From the NCBI RefSeq assembly GCF_001476905.1, contig NZ_LDTE01000012.1:1-42112 (forward strand): 42,112 nt of DNA, written 5' to 3'. Below, in pieces: positions 26,845-36,662 of the stretch. The notes under the pieces were generated by a model, which was not told where the DNA came from, did not search any database, and saw nothing but the letters and a program-made list of their open reading frames with translations. The stretch is from Sphingomonas sanguinis (lineage in GTDB: Bacteria > Pseudomonadota > Alphaproteobacteria > Sphingomonadales > Sphingomonadaceae). Each line of letters begins with the position of its first letter. The first letter of the stretch is position 1. A program made the translations under genes and the position numbers.

Positions 26845-28560
26845 CTATTCCCCCACGGGCCGCACCGCCGCCGCAGCGGCCTTGGCCAATTCTTCCTCAA
26901 CCAGTTCCTTCTTCGACAATTTGCCGATCAGGGTCTTGGGCAGGCTTTCGCGGATTTCGACCTCGCGGGGAAGTTCGATCTTGCTGACCTTGTCCTGAAG
27001 GAACACACGCAGTTCCTCCGGCGTGGCGTGGTGATCGGGGGCGAGTTTAACGAAGGCCTTGGGCGACTGGCCGCGATAGGCGTCGGGGATGCCGATGACG
27101 ACGGCCTCGGCGACGGCGGGATGCTCGTACAGGGCCTCCTCGATCATGCGCGGATAGACGTTATAACCGCCGCACAGGATCACGTCCTTGATCCGGTCGA
27201 CTATGAACAGATAGCCGTCCTCGTCCAGATAGCCGACATCGCCGGTGCGCAGCGCGCCATGGATGAAGACCTGCTCGGTCTCGGCCGGCTTGTTCCAATA
27301 GCCCGACATGACCTGCGGGCCCCGCGCACAGATTTCGCCGACCTCGCCCGGCGGCATTAGCCGGTCGGGATTGTCGCGGTCGCGAATCTCGATGATCGTG
27401 CCGGGGAAGGGCTGGCCCGCCGAGCCGCCCTTGTTCTCGCCGATGATCGGATTGCAGGTGATGATCGGCGACGCCTCGGACAGGCCGTAGCCCTCGACCA
27501 GCTTGCCGCCAGTGGTGTTCTCGAACGCGATACGGACTTCGGCGGGCAGGGGGGCGCCGCCCGAGATGCAGGCCTTGATTGCGGACAGGTCGACCTTGCG
27601 CGCCTCCGCCACGCCCGCGATCGCGTTGTAGATGGTCGGGACGGCGGGGAAATAGGTCGGTCGACTGCGCGCGATGGTCTTGAGCACCTGATCCAGCTCG
27701 AACCGGGGGAGGAGAATCATCTCCGCACCGACCCGGATCGCAAAGCTGAGCACTGTGGTCAGCGCAAAGACATGGAAGAGGGGAAGGACGCCCAAGATGC
27801 GCTCCTCGCCGATCATCTCCTCGCCGCCGGTGTGCACGACCATGGCATCGGCATTGGCGATCAGGTTCCAGTGCGACAGCATGGCCGCCTTGGGGCTACC
27901 GGTCGTGCCGCCGGTATATTGCAGCACGGCCACGTCGTCGGGCTTGGCGGCAATCGGGGTCAGGCCGCGTCCGCCCTTCATCATTTGCGCAAAGCTCAGG
28001 TGGCGCGGGGCGGGGCCGGGGGCGGCGATCATCGACCGCTTGAACAGGCGATAGGCCAGCCCCTTGATGGTCGGCAAAGCGTCCGCGACCGGGCAGGAGA
28101 TGACGTGGCGGACCGACAGCTTCTCGGCCGCCTTGCTGACCCGGGCATAGATATCGGGGATGTCGCAGGTGGCGATGATCTCCGCGCCCGAATCCTCCAG
28201 CAAGTGGCACAGCTCGCGGTCGACATAGAGCGGGTTGACGTTGACGACGATACCCCCGGCCTTCAGCGTCGCGAAGTAGAGGACGGGGTAATAGATGATG
28301 TTGGGCAGGCACAGCGCGACGCGCGTGCCCTTCCTTACCCCCAACGCCTGAAGCCCGGCGGCGGCCTTGTCGACCATCGCGCCCAGTTCGTCATAGCGGG
28401 TGATCCGCCCCATGAAGTCGATCGCCGGACGCGCGCCATGCCGCCGTACCGTGGTCTCGAACATGTCGGTCAGCAATCGCGGCTCCGCGACCAGCGGGCG
28501 TCCCGTTGCCTGACCCGGTACACCGCCTGTCGTGGCTCCTCCGATGGCTTCTGCCGTCAT
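26845..28560 (-). CDS. fadD: Long-chain fatty acid-CoA ligase
   Basis: The 571-residue enzyme activates fatty acids to acyl-CoA with ATP through an acyl-adenylate. It has the AMP-binding motif YTGGTTGSPKAAMLSHWN, the segment EGYGLSEASPI, and the late motif TGDVGYLDEDGYLFIVDRIKD with GGYNVYP, plus the C-terminal mobile domain ending with the catalytic Lys region LPKTLIGKLSKKEL. No signal or membrane anchor is visible. AGGAG lies before the ATG. It is divergent from the thiolase operon across 131 bp and heads a two-gene unit with merR. Confidence 0.94.
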   Translation of the reverse strand: MTAEAIGGATTGGVPGQATGRPLVAEPRLLTDMFETTVRRHGARPAIDFMGRITRYDELGAMVDKAAAGLQALGVRKGTRVALCLPNIIYYPVLYFATLKAGGIVVNVNPLYVDRELCHLLEDSGAEIIATCDIPDIYARVSKAAEKLSVRHVISCPVADALPTIKGLAYRLFKRSMIAAPGPAPRHLSFAQMMKGGRGLTPIAAKPDDVAVLQYTGGTTGSPKAAMLSHWNLIANADAMVVHTGGEEMIGEERILGVLPLFHVFALTTVLSFAIRVGAEMILLPRFELDQVLKTIARSRPTYFPAVPTIYNAIAGVAEARKVDLSAIKACISGGAPLPAEVRIAFENTTGGKLVEGYGLSEASPIITCNPIIGENKGGSAGQPFPGTIIEIRDRDNPDRLMPPGEVGEICARGPQVMSGYWNKPAETEQVFIHGALRTGDVGYLDEDGYLFIVDRIKDVILCGGYNVYPRMIEEALYEHPAVAEAVVIGIPDAYRGQSPKAFVKLAPDHHATPEELRVFLQDKVSKIELPREVEIRESLPKTLIGKLSKKELVEEELAKAAAAAVRPVGE

Positions 28561-28585
28561 CGCGTCGCTCTCCTGTATCTTTTTT

Positions 28586-28663
28586 CGACCATACCCTGTT
28601 GTCGATTAGGGTCGAGTTGCTTATTGTGTTGACGTATAGGGTAGGTAACGCACCTTAACGTTA
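28586..28663. promoter_or_regulatory. Divergent fadD/thiolase control region
   Basis: This AT-richer spacer carries several symmetrical signals. ACCCT (28593-28597) and AGGGT (28608-28612) form an inverted repeat. TTGACG (28629-28634) could be a rightward -35. It runs into ACGTATAGGGTAGGTAACG (28632-28650), which is closely repeated before the DUF2147-fadL unit. TAACGTTA (28656-28663) is an 8-bp palindrome. On the minus strand AGGGTATGGTCG (28597-28586) echoes AGGGTAGGTAACG. A long-spacer MerR-type promoter is plausible, but the -10 is not clear. Confidence 0.45.
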
Positions 28664-28691
28664 GGCCGCAAGCCCATAAAGAGAGGATTGG

Positions 28692-29828
28692 ATGACCAAC
28701 ATCGTGATCGCAGGCTATGCCCGCTCTCCCTTCACCCAGGCTGGCAAGGGCGCGCTCGCACGGGTTCGTCCCGATGACCTGACCGCGCAGGTGATTCGCG
28801 GCCTGATCGACCGCACCGGCGTCGATGCGTCGCAGATCGAGGACATCATCCTGGGCTGCGCATTCCCTGAGGGCGAGCAGGGCATGAACGTCGCGCGCCT
28901 GATCGGCCTGCTGGCGGATCTGCCGCTGTCGGTCGGCGGCATGACGGTGAACCGCTTCTGCGGATCGTCCATGTCGGCCATCCATATCGCCATGGGCCAG
29001 ATCCAGATCGGCGCGGGCGAGGCGTTCATCTGCGCCGGTATCGAGTCGATGAGCCGGGTGCCGATGGGCGGCTATAACCCGCTGCCCAATCCCGAACTCG
29101 CAGCTGCCCGGCCCGGTGCCTATATGGGCATGGGCCAGACCGCCGAGAACGTCGCGACCAAGTACCAGATCACCCGCGCCGAGCAGGAAAAGTTCGCGGT
29201 CGCTAGCCAGAAGAAGGCCGCCGAGGCGCGTTCAGCCGGTCGTCTGGCCGACGAGATCGTGCCGATCCACACCAAGGCGGGCGATGTCACCGAAGACGGG
29301 CTGATCCGTCCCGACACGACCGAGGAAGTGTTGTCCGGCCTGAAGCCCGCTTTCGACAAGGACGGCACGGTGACGGCGGGCACCGCCTCGCCGCTAACCG
29401 ATGGCGCGGCGGCCGTGCTGGTCACCTCGGAAGAGTTCGCCAAGAAGCATGGCCTGAAGATCCTTGCCCGCATCAAGGCGGTCGGCATTTCGGGTTGCGA
29501 GCCCGAGACGATGGGCCTCGGCCCGATCGGCTCGTCCAAGAAGGCGCTGGAGCGCGCCGGTATCTCTGCGGGCGATCTCGACGTGGTCGAGATCAACGAA
29601 GCCTTTGCCAGCCAGGCCATCGCCTGCATCCGCGACCTGGGCCTGAAGGACGAGACGATCAACAAGGACGGCGGCGCGATCGCGATCGGCCATCCGCTGG
29701 GCGCGACCGGGGCGCGCATCGTCGGCAAGGCGGCGGCGCTGCTGGCGCGTGACGGCGGTCAGTATGCGCTGGCGACCCAGTGCATCGGCGGCGGGCAGGG
29801 CATCGCCACGGTTCTGGAGCGTGCATGA
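28692..29828 (+). CDS. fadA: Acetyl-CoA C-acyltransferase (thiolase)
   Basis: The 378-residue enzyme performs the last step of beta-oxidation, cleaving 3-ketoacyl-CoA with CoA. Active-site residues are present: Cys90 in NRFCGSSMSA, His334 in GHPLGATGAR and Cys364 in CIGGGQG. Length is near the usual 390. AGAGAGGATTGG before the ATG holds a good ribosome site. The stop overlaps the start of the fadB-type gene (ATGA), matching their role as two subunits of one complex. Confidence 0.94.
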   Translation: MTNIVIAGYARSPFTQAGKGALARVRPDDLTAQVIRGLIDRTGVDASQIEDIILGCAFPEGEQGMNVARLIGLLADLPLSVGGMTVNRFCGSSMSAIHIAMGQIQIGAGEAFICAGIESMSRVPMGGYNPLPNPELAAARPGAYMGMGQTAENVATKYQITRAEQEKFAVASQKKAAEARSAGRLADEIVPIHTKAGDVTEDGLIRPDTTEEVLSGLKPAFDKDGTVTAGTASPLTDGAAAVLVTSEEFAKKHGLKILARIKAVGISGCEPETMGLGPIGSSKKALERAGISAGDLDVVEINEAFASQAIACIRDLGLKDETINKDGGAIAIGHPLGATGARIVGKAAALLARDGGQYALATQCIGGGQGIATVLERA

Positions 29829-32155
29829 TGGCTGAGACGATCAACAAGGTTTGCGTGATCGGTGCAGGCGTGATGGGGGCTGGCATTGCGGCGCAGGTCG
29901 CCAATGCCGGTGTGCCCGTCCTGCTGCTCGACATCGTGCCCAAGGACGGCGCCGATCGCGACGCGGTGGCCAAGGGGGCCGTCGCGAAGATGCTCAAGAC
30001 CGAGCCCGCGCCCTTCATGTCGCCCGCCGCCGCCAAGCTGGTGGAAACGGGCAATATCGAGGATCACCTCGACCGTGTCGCCGAATGCGACTGGATCGTC
30101 GAGGCGGTGGTCGAGCGGCTGGACATCAAGCAGGCGCTCTATGCCAAGCTGGAGACGCTGAAGCGTCCCGGCACGGCGGTGTCGTCCAACACCTCGACCA
30201 TCCCGCTCGGCCATCTGGTCGAGGGGCGGTCGGAGCAGTTCAAAAACGACTTCCTCATCACCCATTTCTTCAATCCGCCGCGCTATATGCGGTTGATCGA
30301 GATCGTGACGTCGGAGCACACCGATGCCGGTGTCGCTGCCAAGGTTGCGCAGTTCGTCGATCACCGCATGGGCAAGCGGATCGTCCGCGCCAAGGACACG
30401 CCGGGCTTCATCGCCAACCGTATCGGCACCTATTGGCTGGCGGTCGCGATCAACGCGGCGATGGACCAGGGTCTGACCCTCGAGGAGGCCGACCAAATCG
30501 GTGGCCGTCCGATGGGCGTGCCAAAGACCGGCATTTTTGGGCTGATCGACCTGGTCGGCATCGACCTGATGCCGCTGCTCGCCAAGTCGCTGTCCTCGAC
30601 GCTGCCGGAGGGCGATGCCTATTTCGACACGATCCGTCCGCTGCCGCTGGTCGACAAGATGATCGCGGAAGGCTTTACGGGCCGCAAGGGCAAGGGCGGC
30701 TTCTACCGCCTCGACCGCAAGCCCGACGGCACCAAGGCCAAGCAGGCGATCGACCTGAAGACCGGCGAATATCGCGCCGAGAAAAAGCCGGAGCGTTTGC
30801 CGGGGCGCGCCGAGAAGGATCTGGCCGCGCTCGTCGCGACGCCGGGCAAGGTCGGCGACTACGCCTGGGCGATCCTGGGCCCGGTCCTGTCCTATGCCGC
30901 CGGGCTGGTCGGCGAGGCGGCCGACGATATTGTCGCGATCGATGACGCGATGAAGCTGGGCTATAACTGGAAGTTCGGCCCGTTCGAGCTGATCGACCGC
31001 ATGGGTCCGGGCAAGCTGGCCGAGCGGCTGCGCGCCGAGGGCAAACCCGTTCCGGCGCTGCTGGAGACGGCGGGCGACCGCCCCTTCTACCGCGTGGTCG
31101 ATGGCAAGCGTCAGTATCTGACGCTGGGCGGTGACTATGCCGATGTCGTCCGCGCCGAGGGCGTGCTGCTGCTTGAGGACATCAAGCTGCGCTCCGAACC
31201 TTTGCTCAAGAACGGTTCGGCGTCTGCCTGGGATGTCGGTGACGGTGTGGTGGCGTTCGAGTTCACCGGCAAGATGAATGCGCTCGATGAGCAGGTGTTG
31301 TCGCTCCTGCAGAAGACCATCGCGCTGGTGAAGAGCCAGTATAAGGCGCTGGTCATCTATAATGAGGGCAGCAACTTCTCGGCCGGCGCGAACCTCGGTC
31401 TCGCCATGTTCGCGGTGAACATCGCGGCCTGGGGCGAGGTCGACAAGCTGGTCGTCGCGGGGCAGCAGGCGTACAAGGCGCTGAAATACGCGCCCTTCCC
31501 GGTGGTCGCCGCGCCTGCGGGCATGGCGCTGGGCGGCGGATGCGAGATTCTGCTCCATGCCGATGCGATCCAGGCCCATGCGGAAAGCTATATCGGGCTG
31601 GTCGAGACCGGCGTCGGTCTGGTCCCCGGCTGGGGCGGCAATGGCGAGCTGATCGACCGCCTCGCCAAGTCGCCCAAGATGCCGAAAGGCCCGATGCCCG
31701 CCGCGATGAAGGCGTTCGAGACCATCTCGACCGCGCAGGTGTCGCGCTCGGCGGCGTTGGCCAAGGACCTCGGCTACCTCCGCAAGGACGACGGCATCAC
31801 CATGAACCGCGACCGGCTGTTGGCCGATGCCAAGCAGAAGGCGCTATCGCTGGTCGAGGGCTATCAGCCGCCCGAAAAGCCGGTCTTCCGCCTGCCGGGT
31901 GCGGCCGGACGGGTCGCCTTCAACGGCGCTGTCGCCGACTTCGCGAAGAAGGGCGTCGCCACGCCGTACGACGTGGTGGTGGCGGGCCGTCTGGCGAACA
32001 TCGTCACCGGCGGCGAGGCCGACATCATCGACGAGGTGAGCGAGGATCAGCTGCTCAAGCTGGAACGCGCCGCCTTCATGGAAAGCGTCAAGGACGCGCG
32101 GACCCAGGCGCGGGTCGAGCATATGCTCGAAACCGGCAAGCCGCTGCGCAATTGA
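29825..32155 (+). CDS. fadB: 3-hydroxyacyl-CoA dehydrogenase / enoyl-CoA hydratase fusion
   Basis: The 776-residue protein catalyses hydration of enoyl-CoA and oxidation of 3-hydroxyacyl-CoA. The order is dehydrogenase first: an NAD-binding domain (VCVIGAGVMGAGIAAQVANAG near residue 9, HFFNPPRYMRLIEIV), 3HCDH C-terminal domains (GFIANRIGTYW, GRKGKGGFY), then the hydratase domain in the last about 370 residues (NFSAGANLGL, GGGCEILLHADAIQ, GVGLVPGWGG). This is reversed from E. coli FadB and matches the class with the dehydrogenase at the N-terminus. ATG at 29825 overlaps the thiolase stop; ATG 29828 is an alternative. Confidence 0.94.
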   Translation: MMAETINKVCVIGAGVMGAGIAAQVANAGVPVLLLDIVPKDGADRDAVAKGAVAKMLKTEPAPFMSPAAAKLVETGNIEDHLDRVAECDWIVEAVVERLDIKQALYAKLETLKRPGTAVSSNTSTIPLGHLVEGRSEQFKNDFLITHFFNPPRYMRLIEIVTSEHTDAGVAAKVAQFVDHRMGKRIVRAKDTPGFIANRIGTYWLAVAINAAMDQGLTLEEADQIGGRPMGVPKTGIFGLIDLVGIDLMPLLAKSLSSTLPEGDAYFDTIRPLPLVDKMIAEGFTGRKGKGGFYRLDRKPDGTKAKQAIDLKTGEYRAEKKPERLPGRAEKDLAALVATPGKVGDYAWAILGPVLSYAAGLVGEAADDIVAIDDAMKLGYNWKFGPFELIDRMGPGKLAERLRAEGKPVPALLETAGDRPFYRVVDGKRQYLTLGGDYADVVRAEGVLLLEDIKLRSEPLLKNGSASAWDVGDGVVAFEFTGKMNALDEQVLSLLQKTIALVKSQYKALVIYNEGSNFSAGANLGLAMFAVNIAAWGEVDKLVVAGQQAYKALKYAPFPVVAAPAGMALGGGCEILLHADAIQAHAESYIGLVETGVGLVPGWGGNGELIDRLAKSPKMPKGPMPAAMKAFETISTAQVSRSAALAKDLGYLRKDDGITMNRDRLLADAKQKALSLVEGYQPPEKPVFRLPGAAGRVAFNGAVADFAKKGVATPYDVVVAGRLANIVTGGEADIIDEVSEDQLLKLERAAFMESVKDARTQARVEHMLETGKPLRN

Positions 32156-32173
32156 TCGGGAGAGGATAATCCC

Positions 32174-33970
32174 ATGCAAGTCTATAACGCACCGCTGCGC
32201 GACATGCGTTTCGTCCTCCACGAACTGTTCAAGGAGGACGAGTTCGGCCCCGTCGCGGGCCAGGACGAATTCGGTCCCGAACTGTACGACGCGATCCTCG
32301 AAGAGGCGGCGCGCGTCACGCAGGAGGTCCTGCTGCCGCTCAACGCCACGGGCGATATCGAAGGGTGCAAGCTCGAAAACGGCGTCGTCCGCACGCCCGC
32401 CGGGTTCAAGGAAGCCTATAGCCAGTTCTGCGAAGGCGGCTGGGCCGCGCTCGCCTCGCCGGTCGAATATGGCGGGCAGGGGCTGCCCGAGGCAGTGAAC
32501 AAGCTGGTCGAGGAGATGATCTGCGCGACCAACCTGTCGTTCAGCCTCTATCCCGGCCTGACGCACGGCGCGACCACCGCGCTGATGGGTCATGGCTCTG
32601 AAGACCTGAAGAGCTTCTATCTGCCCAAGATGATTTCGGGCGAATGGTCCGGCACCATGTGCCTGACCGAGGCGCATTGCGGCACCGATCTGGGCCTGCT
32701 GCGCACCCGCGCCGAGCCGCAGGAGGATGGCTCGTATCGGCTGACCGGCGGCAAGATCTTCATCTCGGCGGGCGACCATGACCTGACAGACAATGTCATC
32801 CACCTCGTCCTCGCGCGCACGCCCGATGCGCCCAAGGGAGTGAAGGGGATCAGCCTGTTCCTGGTGCCCAAGTACCTGCCCAAGGACGACGGCTCGGTCG
32901 GCCCCGCCAATGGTGTCAGCGTCGCGGCGATCGAGCACAAGATGGGCCTGAAGGCCTCGGCCACCTGCCAGCTGGAGTTCAACGACTCCAAGGGCTGGGT
33001 CGTGGGCGAGCTGAACAAGGGGCTGGCGGCGATGTTCACCATGATGAACACCGAGCGCGTTTCGGTCGGCATCCAGGGCCTGGGCATCAATGAGGTGGCG
33101 TATCAGTCGGCCGTCGCCTATGCCAAGGACCGCTTGCAGGGCCGGGCGCTGGGCGGGGCGGCGCGTCCCGACCTGCCCGCCGACCCGATCATCGTCCACC
33201 CGGACGTGCGCCGGATGCTGATGACCATGCGCGCTTATGCCGAAGGCTGCCGTGCACTGGGTCAGTGGGCGGCGCGCGGTCTGGATGCCGAAGCCCATGC
33301 GATCGATCCGGCCGACCAGTCGCGGGCGGCGGATTTCGTCGCGCTGCTGACCCCGGTCGTGAAGGCGCTGTTCACCGATCTCGCCTTCGACGCGGCGAAC
33401 ATGGCGGTGCAGGTCCATGGCGGCCACGGCTATATCCGCGACCACGGCATCGAGCAGTTCGTCCGCGACGCCCGCATCGCCCAGATCTATGAGGGCACCA
33501 ACGGCGTCCAGGCGCTCGACCTCGTGGGCCGCAAGATGCCAGCGCATATGGGCCGCTATATGCGTCCCTTCTTCCATGCCGTGTCCGAGCAGGTCGAGGC
33601 GCTGGTCAAGCATGACGATAAGGCGATCACCGGCTGGGCGGCGGGCATGCAGCAGGCCTTCGGCGCCTTGCAGCTCAGCACCGGCATGATTGCGCAAAAG
33701 GGGATGAAGGACCCCGAGGAAGCGGGCGCGGCGGCGACCGACTATCTGCGCCTGCTGGGCCTGGTCGGCATCGGGCATTGCTTCCTGAAGTCGGCGCGGA
33801 TCGCCACCGAGCGGCTGGCCGAAGGCACCGACGAGGCGGGCTTCTACAAGGCCAAGCTCGCCACCGCCGGGTTCTTCTTCGACCGTATCCTGCCCCAGGC
33901 GACGGCGGCGTTCCTGGCGATCAAGTCGGGCAAGCGCTCGACCATGGCGCTGGAGCTGGAAGCATTTTGA
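32174..33970 (+). CDS. Acyl-CoA dehydrogenase (about 600-residue class)
   Basis: The 598-residue FAD enzyme introduces the alpha-beta double bond in acyl-CoA and passes electrons to ETF. N-terminal, middle (GTMCLTEAHCGTDLGLLRTRA) and C-terminal acyl-CoA dehydrogenase domains are followed by the extra C-terminal domain of this larger class. The catalytic base is probably Glu440 in IYEGTNGVQALDL, preceded by QVHGGHGYIRDHGIEQFVRDARI in part. It starts 18 nt after the fadB stop with a GGGAGAGGA ribosome site. A hairpin at 33978-34015 ends the unit. Confidence 0.94.
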   Translation: MQVYNAPLRDMRFVLHELFKEDEFGPVAGQDEFGPELYDAILEEAARVTQEVLLPLNATGDIEGCKLENGVVRTPAGFKEAYSQFCEGGWAALASPVEYGGQGLPEAVNKLVEEMICATNLSFSLYPGLTHGATTALMGHGSEDLKSFYLPKMISGEWSGTMCLTEAHCGTDLGLLRTRAEPQEDGSYRLTGGKIFISAGDHDLTDNVIHLVLARTPDAPKGVKGISLFLVPKYLPKDDGSVGPANGVSVAAIEHKMGLKASATCQLEFNDSKGWVVGELNKGLAAMFTMMNTERVSVGIQGLGINEVAYQSAVAYAKDRLQGRALGGAARPDLPADPIIVHPDVRRMLMTMRAYAEGCRALGQWAARGLDAEAHAIDPADQSRAADFVALLTPVVKALFTDLAFDAANMAVQVHGGHGYIRDHGIEQFVRDARIAQIYEGTNGVQALDLVGRKMPAHMGRYMRPFFHAVSEQVEALVKHDDKAITGWAAGMQQAFGALQLSTGMIAQKGMKDPEEAGAAATDYLRLLGLVGIGHCFLKSARIATERLAEGTDEAGFYKAKLATAGFFFDRILPQATAAFLAIKSGKRSTMALELEAF

Positions 33971-33977
33971 AACGAAG

Positions 33978-34015
33978 CGATGCCGGTTGCGCTTGATTGC
34001 GCGCTACCGGCATCG
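33978..34015 (+). terminator. Hairpin ending the thiolase-fadB-acyl-CoA dehydrogenase unit
   Basis: CGATGCCGGT (33978-33987) and ACCGGCATCG (34006-34015) make a perfect 10-bp stem, with an inner GCGC/GCGC pairing in the loop. It begins 8 nt after the stop codon. No T-tract follows. Confidence 0.6.
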
Positions 34016-34054
34016 TACGCATGATGTGTCGTTGCCCTATGCGTCACAAGGTGA

Positions 34055-34073
34055 ACGTATACGGTAATTAAGG
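34055..34073. promoter_or_regulatory. Second copy of the beta-oxidation motif
   Basis: ACGTATACGGTAATTAAGG matches the thiolase-promoter motif at 28632-28650 in 15 of 19 positions, including the first seven. It lies 91 nt before the DUF2147 gene, the first gene of the unit that carries fadL and etfBA. A common regulator, perhaps the MerR protein, is inferred. Confidence 0.4.
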
Positions 34074-34145
34074 CCAAAGAATTTGGGGCGACCGGCCAGA
34101 ACCGGCGCTCTGGCCCGGACCACGGGCATGGAGAGGAGAATAGGC

Positions 34146-34553
34146 ATGTTGATGACCCTGATGGCCATGACCCTTGCCGGAGCTGGTGCGAATGCGGATT
34201 CGGTGTTGGGCCGGTGGCAGACCCAGACGCGCGGCGGTGTTGTAGAAATCCAGAAGTGCGGCAATTCGGTCTGCGGTCGTATCCTTTCGTCCGAAGGGCT
34301 GCGCTCCAATCCGAACCTGACCGACCAGAATAATCGCGATCCCAAGCTGCGCAGCCGCCCGATCAAGAACCTGCTCATCCTGCAGGGCTTTTCGGTTGAT
34401 GGCGCGGCGTGGAACGGTGGCACCATCTACAATGCCGAGGACGGCAAGACCTATAGCGCCAAGCTGACGCCCGAGGGGCCGGACACGCTGAAGGTGCGCG
34501 GCTGCGTCTTCGTTCCGCTCTGCAAGACGCAGACCTGGACCCGTATCCGCTGA
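34146..34553 (+). CDS. DUF2147 domain-containing exported protein
   Basis: From ATG 34146 the product has 135 residues with a signal peptide (LMTLMAMTLAGAGANA|D). The mature part is a DUF2147 domain: SVLGRWQTQTRGGVVEIQKCG, the cysteines of CGNSVCGRI, YNAEDGKTYSAKL, and LKVRGCVFVPLCKTQTWTR. Members are small periplasmic beta proteins without an agreed function. AGGAG precedes the start; a longer reading to 34083 is rejected because the signal peptide begins at 34146. It precedes fadL by 40 nt and may be in the same unit. Confidence 0.88.
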   Translation: MLMTLMAMTLAGAGANADSVLGRWQTQTRGGVVEIQKCGNSVCGRILSSEGLRSNPNLTDQNNRDPKLRSRPIKNLLILQGFSVDGAAWNGGTIYNAEDGKTYSAKLTPEGPDTLKVRGCVFVPLCKTQTWTRIR

Positions 34554-34593
34554 CCCTTCGTCCAATCATAGAATAACTCCGGGGAGTATGCTC

Positions 34594-35898
34594 ATGACCA
34601 AGTCCTTCAAGGCGCCGCTGCTCGCGACGGCCATCGTCTCGTCCTCCTTCGCCTTCGCCGGGGCCGCCTATGGCCAGGCCTTCTATCTTCAGGAACAGTC
34701 GACTCGCGGACAGGGCCGCGCCTTTTCGGGTGAGGGTGCCGATACCGGTGCGTCGTCGCTGTGGTGGAACCCCGCCTCGATCGCTGGCATGGAGCGCGGC
34801 GAGGCCGTGATCGGCGCCTCGGCGATCATTCCCAAGGGCGATGTCGTCGACAATGGCACGCTGATCCGTCGTCCGGGCGGCACCTTCCAGCCGGTCGGCG
34901 GCGACCGCGTGTCGAGCGATCCGATCAATCGCGGTGTCGTGCCCTCGGGGGCGGTCGCCGTTCCGCTGGGCGACCGGGTTGCCGTCGGCCTGGCGGTCAC
35001 CTCGCCCTACAGCTTCACCACCGAGTATGACGCGACCAGCTGGGCGCGGTACAGCGCACTGAAGACCGAATTGCGCACGATCGACATCCAGCCTTCGGTC
35101 GGCGTGGCGCTGCTCGACTGGCTGCGCGTCGGTGGCGCGTTGAACGTCCAATATACCAAGGCCGAGCTGGGCAACGCGCTGCCCAACCTGTCCTCGGCGC
35201 TGCCCGATGGTTTCCAGCGGCTGAAGGGCGATGGCTGGGATCTGGGGTGGACCGCGGGTGTTCAGTTGCACAATGACTGGGCCACCGTCGGCATCAGCTA
35301 CAAGTCGCGGATCAAGCACAATCTGAAGGGCAGCCTCGAAGTCGGTGGTCTCCTCGGCCCGCTCGCGGCACAGAACCGGACGATTGATGGTGCGACCGCG
35401 ACCTTCTACACGCCCGCGCAGATCATCGTCGCCGGTCGCTTCCGCGCCACCGACAAGCTGACCCTGAACGCACAGGCGGTACGCTTCACCTGGGCCGATT
35501 TCGACGCGATCCGCCTGGGTGCGCCGATCAATCAGGCAATCCCGGAGAATTACAAGAACAGCTTCTCGCTGGCCGGTGGTTTCGATTACGCGGCCACGGA
35601 TCGCCTGACGCTGCGCGCCGGTGCGCAGCGCGGTATTACGCCGACCCAGAATGGCAATCGCGATGCGCGCGTGCCGGATGCCAATCGCTGGAATTATTCG
35701 ATCGGCGGCTCGTACAAGGTGACCCCGCGCTTCACGCTGGACGCGGCGGGCAGCTATATCGACTTCGCCAATGCCAGCATCGACCGCCGGACCGCGGCCT
35801 ATGCGGGAACTGCGGTACAGACGCCGATCCTGACCAACGGCCAGGTGCAGAATGCGCGGGCATTCGTGGCGTCGATCGGCGGCCGCTTCAGCTTCTGA
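34594..35898 (+). CDS. fadL: FadL/OmpP1-family outer-membrane long-chain fatty acid channel
   Basis: The 434-residue outer-membrane protein has a signal peptide ending GAAYG/A near residue 28 and the FadL N-terminal hatch pattern [20 protein letters not shown] with [12 protein letters not shown], followed by a 14-strand barrel ending in GGRFSF. FadL channels let long-chain fatty acids and other hydrophobic compounds cross the outer membrane. I chose ATG 34594 because GGGGAG (34581-34586) is 7 nt before it but only 1 nt before ATG 34588. It lies 14 nt ahead of etfB. Confidence 0.92.
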   Translation: MTKSFKAPLLATAIVSSSFAFAGAAYGQAFYLQEQSTRGQGRAFSGEGADTGASSLWWNPASIAGMERGEAVIGASAIIPKGDVVDNGTLIRRPGGTFQPVGGDRVSSDPINRGVVPSGAVAVPLGDRVAVGLAVTSPYSFTTEYDATSWARYSALKTELRTIDIQPSVGVALLDWLRVGGALNVQYTKAELGNALPNLSSALPDGFQRLKGDGWDLGWTAGVQLHNDWATVGISYKSRIKHNLKGSLEVGGLLGPLAAQNRTIDGATATFYTPAQIIVAGRFRATDKLTLNAQAVRFTWADFDAIRLGAPINQAIPENYKNSFSLAGGFDYAATDRLTLRAGAQRGITPTQNGNRDARVPDANRWNYSIGGSYKVTPRFTLDAAGSYIDFANASIDRRTAAYAGTAVQTPILTNGQVQNARAFVASIGGRFSF

Positions 35899-35912
35899 TT
35901 GAGAGACTGGTT

Positions 35913-36662
35913 ATGAAGATCGTCGTGCCCGTGAAGCGGGTGTTGGATTATAACGTGAAGCCGCGTGTGAAGGCGGACGGGACGGGCGTCGATCTGGCGA
36001 ACGTGAAGATGTCGATGAACCCGTTCGACGAGATCGCGGTGGAAGAGGCGATCCGGCTGAAGGAGAAGGGGGCGGCGACCGAAGTGGTCGTCGTCTCGAT
36101 CGGCGAGCCCAAGGCGGCCGACACGCTGCGCACCGCGGTCGCCATGGGTGCGGACCGGGCGATCCTCATCACCGCCGACCAGCCGGTGGAACCGCTGGGC
36201 GTCGCCAAGCTGCTGGCCAAGGTGGTCGAGGAGGAACAGCCGGGCCTAGTCATCCTGGGTAAGCAGGCGATCGATGGCGACAACAACCAGACCGGCCAGA
36301 TGCTGGCCGGTCTGCTCGGCTGGGGGCAGGGCACGTTCGCCTCGAAGGTCGAGATCGACGGTGAGACCGCCAACGTGACCCGTGAGGTCGATGGCGGGCT
36401 GGAGACGGTGGCCCTCACGCTGCCCGCGATCGTCACCACCGACCTGCGCCTCAACGAGCCGCGCTATGCGTCGCTGCCTAACATCATGAAGGCCAAGTCC
36501 AAGCCGATGGCGACCAAGACCGCCGCCGACTATGGCGTCGATGTCGCGCCGCGCCTGACGATCACGCACGTTGCCGAGCCCGGCAAGCGGCAGGCGGGCG
36601 TCAAGGTCGGCTCGGTCGATGAACTGGTCGAGAAACTGAAAGCACTGGGAGTGGCCAAGTGA
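35913..36662 (+). CDS. etfB: Electron transfer flavoprotein, beta subunit
   Basis: The 249-residue subunit binds AMP and, with EtfA, carries electrons from acyl-CoA dehydrogenases to ETF-quinone oxidoreductase. The family signature is present: [53 protein letters not shown] and the recognition-loop region [19 protein letters not shown]. The stop overlaps the etfA start (GTGA). Immediately upstream is fadL, so electron removal is encoded with fatty acid import. Confidence 0.96.
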   Translation: MKIVVPVKRVLDYNVKPRVKADGTGVDLANVKMSMNPFDEIAVEEAIRLKEKGAATEVVVVSIGEPKAADTLRTAVAMGADRAILITADQPVEPLGVAKLLAKVVEEEQPGLVILGKQAIDGDNNQTGQMLAGLLGWGQGTFASKVEIDGETANVTREVDGGLETVALTLPAIVTTDLRLNEPRYASLPNIMKAKSKPMATKTAADYGVDVAPRLTITHVAEPGKRQAGVKVGSVDELVEKLKALGVAK

